In this document: positions 18,210-27,879 of the stretch, in pieces
Numbering within the stretch: the first letter of the stretch is position 1
Layout: each line of letters starts with the position of its first letter
NCBI RefSeq assembly: GCF_001401755.1
Contig: NZ_KQ474102.1
Location: forward strand, 1 to 64,000
Length of the DNA: 64,000 nt
Direction of reading: 5' to 3'
Origin: Aquimarina longa SW024
GTDB taxonomy: Bacteria; Bacteroidota; Bacteroidia; Flavobacteriales; Flavobacteriaceae
Made by a program: the position numbers and the translations under genes
The notes under the pieces: generated by a model
What the model was told of the DNA's origin: nothing
What the model saw: only the letters and a program-made list of their open reading frames with translations
Database searches by the model: none

Positions 18210-19601
18210 ATGAAATTTAACCGCGAAGAAGAAGAAAATAATTTCTCAATTACTCGATACGAGTCTATGCTGAGATCTAATGATGTTAAATTTTTTGATT
18301 CAGATGAGTTTGAATCTATCATTCATCACTATTTAGAAAATGGAAAAATTGCTAAAGCTAAAAAAGCAATATCTTTAGGTCTTTCTCAACATCCATCTTC
18401 AGTTAATCTAAAACTTTTACAAGTTGAAGTATTAGTTTTTGAAAATCGTCTAGATAAAGCAGATACTCTATTAGCACAATTGCATGCAATAGAACCTGAA
18501 AATGAAGAAGTTTATATCCAAAAGGCCAATATTCTTTCTAAACAAAACAATCATATCAAAGCTATAGAATTACTCAATATGGCTCTTAATCATACAGATG
18601 ATTCAGCAGATATATATTCGCTTATAGGCATGGAATACCTTTTTATGGATGATTTTGAAAATGCTAAAGTCAATTTTATGAGATGCCTAGAATCTGATGA
18701 TCAGGATTATTCGTCACTATATAACATCATATATTGTTTTGATTTTCTTGAAGAGCATGAAGAAGCTATTGACTATCTTAATATGTTTTTGAACAAAAAC
18801 CCATATTGTGAGGTAGCTTGGCATCAGATTGGTAAGCAATATTTTGATTTAAAAGAATATAAGAAAGCACTTACTTCATTTGATTTTGCGATCATTAGTG
18901 ATGAATATTTTATTGGTGCATATCTTGAAAAAGGAAAAGTATTAGAAAAACTAAAACGATACAATGAAGCTATAGAGAACTATGAAATAACATTAGAGTT
19001 AGATGACCCTACTTCTTTTGCTCTATTAAGAATAGGGAAATGTCATGAAAAACTAGGCAATGATGATTTAGCAATTCAACATTACTCTAAAACAGTACAT
19101 GAAGATCCTTTACTTGACAAAGGATGGATTGCTATTACTGATTTTTACATGAGAAAACGAGAATACCAAAAAGCACTATACTACACCAACAAGGCTATAA
19201 ATATTGACAGTGAAAATGTTTTATACTGGAAGCGTTATGCTAAAATTAATAATAAACTAGCTTTTTTTGAGGAAGCAGAAAGAGGATATCAAAAAGCTCT
19301 GGAACTTGGCAATTATGAGATAGAAACTTGGTTAAATCGCTCTGACATCCTTAGGTTTCTTGGAGAGCCAAATGCTTCTATACAAAACTTATATCAGGCG
19401 ATTGAATTTTATCCTGATAATGCAGAAGTCGAATTTAGACTTGCCGGGCTATATTATGAAATGCATAATTATGATAAAGGCGAATACCATATAAGAAAAG
19501 CTTTAGAACTAGACTACGAATATCACATCGTTTTAGAAGAATTGTTTGAAAAAGTTTTTAGTCTTACACTAGTTAAAAATATTATTTCTGAGTATAATTA
19601 A
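18210..19601 (+). CDS. Tetratricopeptide (TPR) repeat protein
   Basis: A 463-residue, acidic helical repeat protein with no signal peptide. About ten or more TPR units are visible, for example AIDYLNMFLNKNPYCEVAWH, ALTSFDFAIISDEYFIGAYL, AIENYEITLELDDPTSFALL and ALYYTNKAINIDSENVLYWK. Such proteins scaffold protein complexes. No catalytic domain is present and the partner is unknown. It precedes the DUF368 pair by 88 bases in the same direction. The family is well conserved in flavobacteria but has no established function. Confidence 0.9.
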   Translation: MKFNREEEENNFSITRYESMLRSNDVKFFDSDEFESIIHHYLENGKIAKAKKAISLGLSQHPSSVNLKLLQVEVLVFENRLDKADTLLAQLHAIEPENEEVYIQKANILSKQNNHIKAIELLNMALNHTDDSADIYSLIGMEYLFMDDFENAKVNFMRCLESDDQDYSSLYNIIYCFDFLEEHEEAIDYLNMFLNKNPYCEVAWHQIGKQYFDLKEYKKALTSFDFAIISDEYFIGAYLEKGKVLEKLKRYNEAIENYEITLELDDPTSFALLRIGKCHEKLGNDDLAIQHYSKTVHEDPLLDKGWIAITDFYMRKREYQKALYYTNKAINIDSENVLYWKRYAKINNKLAFFEEAERGYQKALELGNYEIETWLNRSDILRFLGEPNASIQNLYQAIEFYPDNAEVEFRLAGLYYEMHNYDKGEYHIRKALELDYEYHIVLEELFEKVFSLTLVKNIISEYN

Positions 19602-19689
19602 TTCTAAAAAAAGACTACTTTTTTTCTACTAGATTCCATCACAAAAATCCATACATTTGTTTTGATTAAAAACATCAAAGACGATACAA

Positions 19690-20655
19690 ATGCAAAGAAA
19701 GCTTAAGGAGTATCTTATTATCTCTGCAAAAGGATTAGCAATGGGGGCTGCAGATGTAGTTCCTGGCGTTTCGGGAGGAACCATTGCATTTATATCCGGC
19801 ATCTATGAAGAGCTAATAGAAACCATTAATAATTTAGATATTGGTTTTTTTTCAGTTTGGAAAAAAGAAGGGTTAAAAATTTCATGGAGAAAATATAACC
19901 TCTCATTTTTAGTAGCTCTTTTTTTAGGAATAGCAATAAGTATTCTTTCGCTTTCAAAACTTATAAAATGGCTTCTCCATAATGAACCACTATTACTATG
20001 GGCTTTCTTTTTTGGATTAGTACTTGCCAGTATTGTCTATATAGGAAAACAAATCACTGCATGGAAACCAAAAGTTGTAATTAGCATTATTTTAGCAGCC
20101 CTATTTGCTTATTTTATAACCATAGCAGAACCTTTAGCCTCACCAGATAGTAGCTGGTATTTATTATTTTGTGGGTTTATAGCAATTATAGCCATGATAT
20201 TACCAGGTGTTTCTGGAGCTTTTATTTTATTAATTCTAGGAGCGTATCAAACATTTATAGATATCTTAAACCAATTACGAGAAGGCATTACTCAGCTAGA
20301 TTTCAATCTATTATGGCAAGCTATCTCCAAAATAATGATTATTGCTATTGGTGCAATAGTAGGCCTCAAATTATTTTCTAAAGTCTTAAATTGGATGTTC
20401 AAACATCATAAAAACACAACTCTAGCTATACTTACAGGTTTTATGATAGGTTCACTCAATAAGCTTTGGCCATGGAAAGAAATACTGTCTTGGAGAACAA
20501 ATTCTGAAGGACTTAAAGTCCCATTTATAGACAAAAGTATATTACCTACTCATTATGAAGGTGATCCCAAAATAATATGGGTTTTCTGTTTTATAGCTAT
20601 AGGGTTTTTATTAATTCTAATCTTAGAACGTCTTTCTGTAAAAAAAGTAAATTAG
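19690..20655 (+). CDS. DUF368 (PopT-type) membrane protein, first copy
   Basis: A 321-residue integral membrane protein with the two DUF368 signatures, AMGAADVVPGVSGGTIAFI near the N-terminus and MILPGVSGAFILLILGAY in the middle, which form inverted repeats. Work published in 2022 implicated DUF368 proteins (PopT) in returning undecaprenyl phosphate, the lipid carrier for peptidoglycan and surface glycans, across the cytoplasmic membrane. A paralogue starts only 3 bases after the stop, and aroE overlaps that paralogue, so the three form one operon. The transport role here is inferred from the family. Confidence 0.9.
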   Translation: MQRKLKEYLIISAKGLAMGAADVVPGVSGGTIAFISGIYEELIETINNLDIGFFSVWKKEGLKISWRKYNLSFLVALFLGIAISILSLSKLIKWLLHNEPLLLWAFFFGLVLASIVYIGKQITAWKPKVVISIILAALFAYFITIAEPLASPDSSWYLLFCGFIAIIAMILPGVSGAFILLILGAYQTFIDILNQLREGITQLDFNLLWQAISKIMIIAIGAIVGLKLFSKVLNWMFKHHKNTTLAILTGFMIGSLNKLWPWKEILSWRTNSEGLKVPFIDKSILPTHYEGDPKIIWVFCFIAIGFLLILILERLSVKKVN

Positions 20656-20658
20656 TCA

Positions 20659-21684
20659 ATGCAACAAAGTACTAGAACTTTTACCGATAGATTTTTCCTT
20701 GTTATTAAAGGTTTAGCTATGGGAGCTGCCAATAAGGTGCCTGGAGTTTCTGGAGGAGTAGTTGCATTTGTTGCTGGTTTTTATGAAGAATTTATCTATT
20801 CGCTTCAGAAAATAAATTTTAAAGCATTTAAGCTTTTTATCAATTTTAGATTTAAAAGTTTTTGGAGATATATTAATGGACGTTTTCTTGGACTTCTAAT
20901 ACTAGGAATGTTAATCAGTTACTTTAGTGTTTCCAAAATCCTTGATTACCTTATTATTAATTACGAATTATATGTTTGGGCAGCATTTTTTGGGATGATT
21001 ATTGGTTCTATCTATTATATTATAAAAGATTTCGAAGATTGGAGCAGAAGAAATATTCTCCTTATTATTATAGGCATTATAATAGGGGTTAGCATTAGTC
21101 TATTAGCCCCTGCAAAAGAAAATGATAACCTTTGGTTTGTTTTCATCTGCGGTATTATAGGCGTATCAGGTATGACATTACCTGGGCTATCAGGCTCTTT
21201 TATCCTTATATTATTAGGAAACTACGTTTTGCTTTTAGTTGATTCTGTAAATGCGCTATCTGACACAATAGCTGATGTAATACACTGGAATTTTTTGTTC
21301 ATCGAAAACCCTAAAAGAATACGATTACTACAAGTTCTTTTAGTATTCAGTTTTGGATCATTAACAGGCTTAGTTACATTATCTCATTTTTTAGGATATG
21401 TTTTAAAACATTACAAAAATGCAACTTTTGCTATTATTATTGGATTTATTACTGGTTCTCTAGGCGTAGTATGGCCTTGGAAAGATAAAGTTTACAAATA
21501 TGATAGTATAGGTAACCCACAAATAGATGCATTAGGAAACCCAATATTAGACAACTATGACCGTTATTTTCCTAATTTCGAAATCATAGAAACTTACATT
21601 GGAATCTTTTATATTCTTATAGGTATTGGCATCATTTTATGGTTAGAATGGTATGGTAAACAAACGCTAAAAAATTCAAAATGA
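20659..21684 (+). CDS. DUF368 (PopT-type) membrane protein, second copy
   Basis: A 341-residue paralogue of the preceding gene, with AMGAANKVPGVSGGVVAFV and MTLPGLSGSFILILLGNY at the matching places. It differs in having a longer polar segment between the last helices (GNPQIDALGNPILDNY). Both copies keep the signature glycines and prolines, so both look functional. They may act as a heterodimer or have different lipid preference; neither is shown. The ATGA overlap with aroE means coupled translation. Confidence 0.9.
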   Translation: MQQSTRTFTDRFFLVIKGLAMGAANKVPGVSGGVVAFVAGFYEEFIYSLQKINFKAFKLFINFRFKSFWRYINGRFLGLLILGMLISYFSVSKILDYLIINYELYVWAAFFGMIIGSIYYIIKDFEDWSRRNILLIIIGIIIGVSISLLAPAKENDNLWFVFICGIIGVSGMTLPGLSGSFILILLGNYVLLLVDSVNALSDTIADVIHWNFLFIENPKRIRLLQVLLVFSFGSLTGLVTLSHFLGYVLKHYKNATFAIIIGFITGSLGVVWPWKDKVYKYDSIGNPQIDALGNPILDNYDRYFPNFEIIETYIGIFYILIGIGIILWLEWYGKQTLKNSK

Positions 21685-22412
21685 AAAAAATATACGGATT
21701 ATTAGGCAGAAACATTAGTTACTCTTTCTCTAAAGGTTATTTTTTAGAAAAATTTGAAAAAGAAAATTTAAATTGTGAGTATACTAATTTTGATCTTACA
21801 GAGATTAAGGATATTATAAAAATTATAGATAATCCTCTAGTACACGGTCTGAATGTTACCATCCCTTATAAAGAAGAAGTAATTTCTTATCTAGATGAGT
21901 TAGATCCAATAGCTAAAGAAATTGGAGCAATAAATGTCATCAAATTCGACAAAAAGAGAAAAACAAAAGGTTACAATAGTGATCACTATGGATTTACAGA
22001 ATCTCTAAAACCATTATTAAACAAAACTATAAAAAAAGCATTAATACTAGGAACTGGAGGAGCATCAAAAGCGATTGGATATGCATTAAATCAATTAAAC
22101 ATCAATTACACGTTTGTATCACGTAATCCTGATTTTAATGAGCTTAGTTATAATGATCTTGATGAAGACATTATACAATCATACAAATTAATTATTAACT
22201 GTACTCCTTTGGGAACACACCCTAACATCCATAATTATCCAGACATTCCTTATGAATACATTACTAAAAACCATGTATTGTACGATTTAATTTATAATCC
22301 AAATGAAACTACTTTTATGATCAAGGGTAAAGAAAAAGGAGCTACTGTTTCTAATGGATTACAGATGTTAATATTGCAAGCTGAAAAAGCTTGGGAAATT
22401 TGGAATGATTAA
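21681..22412 (+). CDS. aroE: Shikimate dehydrogenase
   Basis: Reduces 3-dehydroshikimate to shikimate with NADPH in aromatic amino acid synthesis. The 243-residue protein shows the substrate-binding YSFSKGYF and NVTIPYKEEV (catalytic lysine), the NADP-binding GTGGASKAIGYAL, and INCTPLGTHP. Its length is at the short end of the family. The start overlaps the previous gene by four bases (ATGA). No other shikimate gene is nearby, so the link with the DUF368 pair is probably transcriptional only. Confidence 0.95.
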   Translation: MKKIYGLLGRNISYSFSKGYFLEKFEKENLNCEYTNFDLTEIKDIIKIIDNPLVHGLNVTIPYKEEVISYLDELDPIAKEIGAINVIKFDKKRKTKGYNSDHYGFTESLKPLLNKTIKKALILGTGGASKAIGYALNQLNINYTFVSRNPDFNELSYNDLDEDIIQSYKLIINCTPLGTHPNIHNYPDIPYEYITKNHVLYDLIYNPNETTFMIKGKEKGATVSNGLQMLILQAEKAWEIWND

Positions 22413-22552
22413 TTTTATCCTAAATTTTAGTTAAATTCTTGTTTAAGTTTTCTCTAAGTAATCTTAAAACCTTCTAATAACTTTGAGGTTTTATAATATT
22501 GTTAGTATCTTGGTCTAGCATTAAGCACCAGACAACTAAAAAAGCTCATACG

Positions 22553-24634
22553 ATGTCTACAAATGATAACCTGCCTAAGGCAGACGGAAGTGAAGAAAAC
22601 AAGGCTAAAACTTTAGAAATAAATTCAGAAGTTGAAAATCTAGAAACAGTTATATCAGAAACATCAAAAGAATCTGAAGAAACATCTACTGAGAAACTAG
22701 AACAATCTGATCAAAAAGAAGTTATAGCCAATTCTACAATAGTAAATTCACAAATTACGGATTCTGAAAAGGAAAAATCTGAATCAACAGATGACAGTAC
22801 TGTCGCATCAGATTTAGAAAATACTTCTAAAAAAGATGAAGATGACATAATTCAGAATCAAATGGATCAAGCTGTTGCAGAACATAGTGAGGATGAAAGT
22901 ACGATAGAACGTCATGACATAGAAAAAAAGGATTATCATGCCATGAATAAAGAAGAATTGATCAAAGAATTACAAAATTTGGTTAAGAATGAAAAAATTC
23001 AGGCAATTAGAGAACACGTAGAAGAAATTAAAAATGAATTTAATGAAAAGTTTAATGAAGAAGTAGAGCAAAAAAAGGAAGAATTTTTAGCTGAAGGAGG
23101 TAATCTAATTGATTTTTATTATTCAACACCTATAAAAAAAGAATTTAATTCTATCTACTTTGATTATAAAGAAAAGCGAAATGCATATTATCAAAATCTA
23201 AAAAAAGATCTTCAAGAAAATTTAAATAAAAGATTAGAATTAATAGAAGAATTAAAAGGATTACTGAATATAGATGAGAATATAAATACTACTTATAATC
23301 ATTTTAAAAATATCCAGGAAAGATGGCGTAATGCAGGAGCAATACCTAGAGATAAATATAATACTGTTTGGAATACATATCATCATCATACTGAGAATTT
23401 TTATGATTTTTTACACCTAAACAGAGAGTTTAGAGATCTTGATTTTAAACACAATTTAGATCAAAAACTAAAAATTATAGAGCGAGCCACAGAGCTAGCT
23501 CAAGAAACTGATGTAAACAGGGCTTTTAGAGAACTACAGTTACTTCACAAAATGTGGAAAGAAGATCTTGGTCCCGTAGGAAAAGAATACAGAGAGCCTA
23601 TCTGGGAAAAATTTAGTGCATTAACAAAACAGATTCATGAAAATAGGCAGAAACACTTTAAAAACCTAGACAAAGTATATGAACAAAATCTAGAGGTAAA
23701 GAGAGAAATTATTACAAAGATTATCGAAGTAGGGCAAGATCATCCTAAGAATCATAGTGGGTGGCAACAAAAAATAAAAGAAATAGAATCGCTTAGAGAT
23801 AGTTTTTTTAATGCAGGAAAAGTACCTTCAAATGTAAATGAACAAACTTGGAGCGAGTTTAAAAATGCCGTTAGAGATTTTAATCGTAATAAGAATACTT
23901 TTTATAAAAATCTTAAAAAAGATCAGTTTGAAAATCTTAACAAAAAATTGGAGTTAATCCAGATTGCAGAAGATAATAAGAATAGTGATGATTATGCTAT
24001 CGTTACTCCTCTTATGAAAAAAATTCAATCAGACTGGAAAAAAATTGGTCATGTACCACGAAAAGACAGTGATAAAATCTGGAAAAAATTTAAAGATGCT
24101 TGTAATTTCTATTTTGACAAACTTCATGAACAAAAGGACGAAGCCAACAAAGAAGAAATTATTTCTTTAGAAAAAAAACAAGCACATATAGAAAAACTCA
24201 AAGAAATAGAGCTTGCAGGAGATCCAAAAATAGATCTTGTTACAATCAAAGAAAATATAGCTGTATGGAAAACTTTAGGTAAAGTACCATATAAGAATAA
24301 GAATATAGAAGGAGAATACAATAAAGTTCTAGACGGTCTTTTTCAGCAACTTAATATAAGTCGTAAAGAAACTGAACTTATAAAGTATGACAATAAGCTA
24401 AATACATTATCAAATCAAACTGATGACCGAGCTCTTAAAAATGAGCAAATTTTTATTCGTAAAAAAATTGATGAGGTTAAAGGCGAAATTCGCCAATTAG
24501 AAAATAATCTTCAATTCTTTAAAAATGCTAAAGATGATAATCCACTAGTTAGAGATGTTAAAAAGAACATTGACAATTATAAAGAAAATCTAGAAGTATG
24601 GAAAGCTAAACTTATAAAAATCAAAAAATTATAA
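22553..24634 (+). CDS. DUF349 repeat protein
   Basis: A 693-residue, highly charged protein. An acidic, disordered N-terminal region (about 130 residues) is followed by five DUF349-type units with the recurrent W...G.vPr/k pattern: RWRNAGAIPRDKYNTVW, MWKEDLGPVGKEYREPIW, SFFNAGKVPSNVNEQTW, DWKKIGHVPRKDSDKIW and VWKTLGKVPYKNKNIEG. The C-terminus is coiled coil. I prefer ATG 22553; the frame stays open to TTG 22499, but that lies next to a -7 box at 22478-22485 (TAACTTTG). The biochemical role is unknown. Confidence 0.88.
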   Translation: MSTNDNLPKADGSEENKAKTLEINSEVENLETVISETSKESEETSTEKLEQSDQKEVIANSTIVNSQITDSEKEKSESTDDSTVASDLENTSKKDEDDIIQNQMDQAVAEHSEDESTIERHDIEKKDYHAMNKEELIKELQNLVKNEKIQAIREHVEEIKNEFNEKFNEEVEQKKEEFLAEGGNLIDFYYSTPIKKEFNSIYFDYKEKRNAYYQNLKKDLQENLNKRLELIEELKGLLNIDENINTTYNHFKNIQERWRNAGAIPRDKYNTVWNTYHHHTENFYDFLHLNREFRDLDFKHNLDQKLKIIERATELAQETDVNRAFRELQLLHKMWKEDLGPVGKEYREPIWEKFSALTKQIHENRQKHFKNLDKVYEQNLEVKREIITKIIEVGQDHPKNHSGWQQKIKEIESLRDSFFNAGKVPSNVNEQTWSEFKNAVRDFNRNKNTFYKNLKKDQFENLNKKLELIQIAEDNKNSDDYAIVTPLMKKIQSDWKKIGHVPRKDSDKIWKKFKDACNFYFDKLHEQKDEANKEEIISLEKKQAHIEKLKEIELAGDPKIDLVTIKENIAVWKTLGKVPYKNKNIEGEYNKVLDGLFQQLNISRKETELIKYDNKLNTLSNQTDDRALKNEQIFIRKKIDEVKGEIRQLENNLQFFKNAKDDNPLVRDVKKNIDNYKENLEVWKAKLIKIKKL

Positions 24635-24678
24635 GTCTTCCATCTAATCTATTAAGTTTTCTTAACTATTACATATAA

Positions 24679-24721
24679 AAAAAACACTGATTTTTAATAA
24701 ATTAAAAATCAGTGTTTTTTT
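24679..24721. terminator. Bidirectional terminator between the DUF349 gene and mazG
   Basis: A near-perfect 18-20 bp inverted repeat (24679-24698 with 24701-24720), A-rich on the left and T-rich on the right. It sits between two convergent genes and would stop transcription from both sides. Confidence 0.85.
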
Positions 24722-24738
24722 ATATGTTAAAAATATCG

Positions 24739-25512
24739 TTATAACTGTTTAGCTTCTTCCCAAAACACATCCATTTCGGATAATGTCATATCCATAAGAT
24801 TTTTATTATTTTCTTTTGCTTTTGTTTCTAAATACTGAAATCTTTTTATAAATTTTTTATTAGTACGCTCTAAAGCATCTTCTGGATTTACTTTAAGAAA
24901 TCTTGCATAATTGATTATAGAAAAAAGAACATCGCCAAACTCTGATTCTATTTTATCTTGGTCTTGCTCCTTAATTTCGTGCTGTAATTCATCTAATTCT
25001 TCTTTTATTTTATCAAATACCTGATAGGGCTCTTCCCAATCAAAACCTACTCCTGCCACTTTATCCTGTATTCTACTAGCTTTTACCATAGCTGGTAATG
25101 ATTTAGGAACTCCCTCTAGAACGCTTTTTTTCCCTTCTTTAAGCTTCAAATTTTCCCAATTACGTTTTACATCTTCCTCGTTATCGACAATAACATCTCC
25201 GTAGATATGAGGATGTCTATGAATTAATTTTTCACAAATCTCATTTGCTACATCTGCAATATCAAAATCCTTTGTTTCACTACCTATCTTAGCATAAAAC
25301 ACAATATGTAATAGCAAATCTCCTAGTTCTTTTTTTACCTCACTAAGATCATTATCAAGAATTGCATCTCCTAACTCGTAAGTCTCTTCTATTGTCAGAT
25401 GTCGTAATGATTGTAATGTTTGTTTTTTATCCCAGGGGCATTGTGCTCTAAGTTCATCCATGATAGTTAGTAATCTATCAAAAGCTTTAAGCTGATCTTG
25501 TCTAGAGTTCAT
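24739..25512 (-). CDS. mazG: Nucleoside triphosphate pyrophosphohydrolase MazG
   Basis: Hydrolyses (deoxy)nucleoside triphosphates to monophosphates plus pyrophosphate, cleaning the nucleotide pool. The 257-residue protein has two MazG-type halves: CPWDKKQTLQSLRHLTIEE with EEVKKELGDLLLHIVFYAKI-like metal-binding acids, and a second set at IESEFGDVLFSIINYARF. Length and the two-domain layout match Escherichia coli MazG. It is the last gene of mnmA-nitronate monooxygenase-mazG (gap of 12 bases to the upstream gene). Confidence 0.94.
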   Translation of the reverse strand: MNSRQDQLKAFDRLLTIMDELRAQCPWDKKQTLQSLRHLTIEETYELGDAILDNDLSEVKKELGDLLLHIVFYAKIGSETKDFDIADVANEICEKLIHRHPHIYGDVIVDNEEDVKRNWENLKLKEGKKSVLEGVPKSLPAMVKASRIQDKVAGVGFDWEEPYQVFDKIKEELDELQHEIKEQDQDKIESEFGDVLFSIINYARFLKVNPEDALERTNKKFIKRFQYLETKAKENNKNLMDMTLSEMDVFWEEAKQL

Positions 25513-25524
25513 AGGTTATACTAT

Positions 25525-26469
25525 TTATAAAGAAATGTATTCCATATTATTCTTGGTTATTCTAAATTCTTTGATCATATCCTCCACTATATCTTTAGCT
25601 GATTTAATATCATGAATCAATCCTGACACTTGTCCGATCTCTAATTCTCCTTCTTCTAGATCTCCTTCAAACATACCTCGTTTTGCTCTTGCACGACCTA
25701 ATAATGTTTTCAACTCATCAATAGAGGTTCCTTTAGCATATAATGCAGTTACATCTTCATAAAATTTATTTTTTAATAAACGAACTGGTGCTAATTCTTT
25801 TAAGGTAAGTTGTGTATCTCCTTCTTTAGCATTCACTATCATTTGTTTAAAATCTATATGTGATGATGCTTCATTACTTGCTACAAACCGACTTCCTACT
25901 TGCACTCCATCTGCTCCCAAAGCCATAACAGCATACATCGCTGCACCTGTTGCAATACCTCCTGCTGCAATCAAAGGAATATCAATTTTTTCTTTAACTA
26001 TAGGTATTAAAGTTAATGTAGTTGTTTCATCTCTACCGTTATGCCCTCCTGCTTCAAAACCTTCTACAACTACTGCATCAACGCCTGCGTCTTGTGCTTT
26101 AATAGCAAATTTGAGGCTACTTACTACATGCACTACAGTGATTCCGTTTTCTTTAAGATACTGTGTATAGGTTTTAGGGTTTCCTGCAGAGGTAAATACT
26201 ATTTTCACATTCTCTTCTATGACAATCTGTATAAGTTCCTCTAGATTAGGGTATAACATTGGCACATTAATCCCAAAAGGTTTATCTGTTGCCTTTTTAC
26301 ATTTTTGAATATGTTCTCTTAGTACATCAGGATACATTGATCCTGATCCAATAAGTCCTAATCCTCCGGCATTACTTACTGCACTTGCTAGTTTCCAACC
26401 ACTAGCCCATATCATACCTCCTTGAATTATTGGATATTGGATATTAAATAATTCTTTTATTTTATTCAT
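25525..26469 (-). CDS. Nitronate monooxygenase-like flavoprotein
   Basis: A 314-residue TIM-barrel flavoprotein of the 2-nitropropane dioxygenase/FabK superfamily. Visible signatures are QYPIIQGGMIWASGWKLASA, SNAGGLGLIGSG, the GFEAGGHNGRD phosphate/FMN segment and AAGGIATGAAMYAVMALGAD. Members oxidise alkyl nitronates or act as enoyl reductases, and the real substrate is often unknown. It is co-directional with mnmA (33-base gap) and mazG (12-base gap), which suggests an operon without a clear pathway link. Confidence 0.88.
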   Translation of the reverse strand: MNKIKELFNIQYPIIQGGMIWASGWKLASAVSNAGGLGLIGSGSMYPDVLREHIQKCKKATDKPFGINVPMLYPNLEELIQIVIEENVKIVFTSAGNPKTYTQYLKENGITVVHVVSSLKFAIKAQDAGVDAVVVEGFEAGGHNGRDETTTLTLIPIVKEKIDIPLIAAGGIATGAAMYAVMALGADGVQVGSRFVASNEASSHIDFKQMIVNAKEGDTQLTLKELAPVRLLKNKFYEDVTALYAKGTSIDELKTLLGRARAKRGMFEGDLEEGELEIGQVSGLIHDIKSAKDIVEDMIKEFRITKNNMEYISL

Positions 26470-26502
26470 TAACGTATTGACTTAATATATTTTTATTAAA
26501 TA

Positions 26503-27690
26503 TTATGAAATTACTCCAGATCCTATCAATTCGTCTGCAATATACCAAGCGACAAATTGCCCTTCGGTTATTGCACTCTGATTATTTTCAAATACTACAT
26601 ACATACCAGAGTCTACCATATATAAGGTAGCTTTCTCTAATAGTTGTCGATATCGAATTCTAGCAACTACCTCTAGTTCTTCACCTACATTTAGCCTAAG
26701 ATCTTCTCTTACCCAATGTAATTCTTCATTAGTTATGAATAATGCTTTTCTATACAATCCTGGATGTTTTTTGCCTTGCCCAGTATAGATTGTATTTGTT
26801 TCGACATCTGTTTCTATCACAAAAAGTGGTTCTGGAGTACCACCAACTCCTAAGCCTTTGCGCTGCCCTTTAGTATAGTAATGAGCTCCTTGATGCTTCC
26901 CTACTATCTTTCCATTATTAGTATGATATTGATATTTACTAGATAAGAATTCTAGTTTTTCTTTTTTAGAGGTAAATTCAGGAAGTTTACGTTTATATAT
27001 TTCTTCAGAAAAAGGTATTTCTATAATATTACCTTCTTTTGGTTTTAATTTTTGTTGCAAAAATTCTGGAAGACGAACTTTACCTATAAAACAGAGTCCC
27101 TGAGAATCTTTTTTATCTGCAGTTACCAAATCCTGAGTCTTGGCAATATCTCTAACTTCTGGTTTTAATAACTCTCCAACTGGGAAAAGGGTTTTTGCTA
27201 ACTGCTCCTGAGATAGTTGGCATAAAAAATAAGATTGATCTTTATTAGTGTCTTTACCTCCTAGAAGACGATATACTTCTTTTCCATCCTTAAGTATAGT
27301 ATCTTTTCTACAATAATGCCCTGTTGCTACATAATCTGCTCCTAGTGATAGTGCTATCTTAAGAAATACATCAAATTTTATCTCGCGATTACATAGTACA
27401 TCTGGATTAGGAGTACGTCCTTTTTCATATTCATTAAACATATAATCTACTATACGCTCTTTATACTCTTCGCTAAGATCTACAGTCTGAAATGGAATCC
27501 CTAACTTCTCTGCTACTAATAATGCATCATTACTATCATCTAACCAAGGGCATTCATCAGATATTGTTACGGAATCATCATGCCAGTTTTTCATAAACAA
27601 CCCTATAACTTCATATCCTTGCTCTTTAAGCAAATAAGCAGCCACACTAGAATCGACTCCTCCTGATAATCCTACGATTACTCTCTTCAT
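26503..27690 (-). CDS. mnmA: tRNA-uridine 2-sulfurtransferase
   Basis: Adds sulfur to C2 of the wobble uridine in tRNA-Lys, -Glu and -Gln. The 395-residue protein has the PP-loop [15 protein letters not shown], the catalytic cysteine Cys100 in [12 protein letters not shown], the partner cysteine Cys200 in [10 protein letters not shown], and the C-terminal beta-barrel with [16 protein letters not shown]. It is somewhat longer than enterobacterial MnmA through a lysine- and glutamate-rich insert near 220-245. It leads the mnmA-nitronate monooxygenase-mazG run; a -7 box lies just upstream. Confidence 0.96.
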   Translation of the reverse strand: MKRVIVGLSGGVDSSVAAYLLKEQGYEVIGLFMKNWHDDSVTISDECPWLDDSNDALLVAEKLGIPFQTVDLSEEYKERIVDYMFNEYEKGRTPNPDVLCNREIKFDVFLKIALSLGADYVATGHYCRKDTILKDGKEVYRLLGGKDTNKDQSYFLCQLSQEQLAKTLFPVGELLKPEVRDIAKTQDLVTADKKDSQGLCFIGKVRLPEFLQQKLKPKEGNIIEIPFSEEIYKRKLPEFTSKKEKLEFLSSKYQYHTNNGKIVGKHQGAHYYTKGQRKGLGVGGTPEPLFVIETDVETNTIYTGQGKKHPGLYRKALFITNEELHWVREDLRLNVGEELEVVARIRYRQLLEKATLYMVDSGMYVVFENNQSAITEGQFVAWYIADELIGSGVIS

Positions 27691-27726
27691 TAAAAATTCC
27701 TTTACTTACTATTTAAAATTATTTTG

Positions 27727-27734
27727 CAAAAATA
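27727..27734 (-). promoter_or_regulatory. -7 box of mnmA
   Basis: On the minus strand TATTTTTG matches TAnnTTTG, 36 bases upstream of the mnmA ATG. No clear -33 TTG is seen at the usual distance. Confidence 0.4.
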
Positions 27735-27879
27735 GTAAATAAAAAAAGTAACACTAATGAATTTATGATATCCTTTTATTATGGAGTCATATCTCTTTCT
27801 TATCTAAAAAAAGTAATTCTATTAAAAAAAATGAAATCTTATAAAACAGAACTATATATAAATAATAAAAGATTATTTT

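Noticed and set aside
22499..22552. 18-residue extension of the DUF349 gene from TTG 22499
   Set aside because: It lies only 13 bases after a -7 box and has a composition unlike the rest; ATG 22553 fits better.
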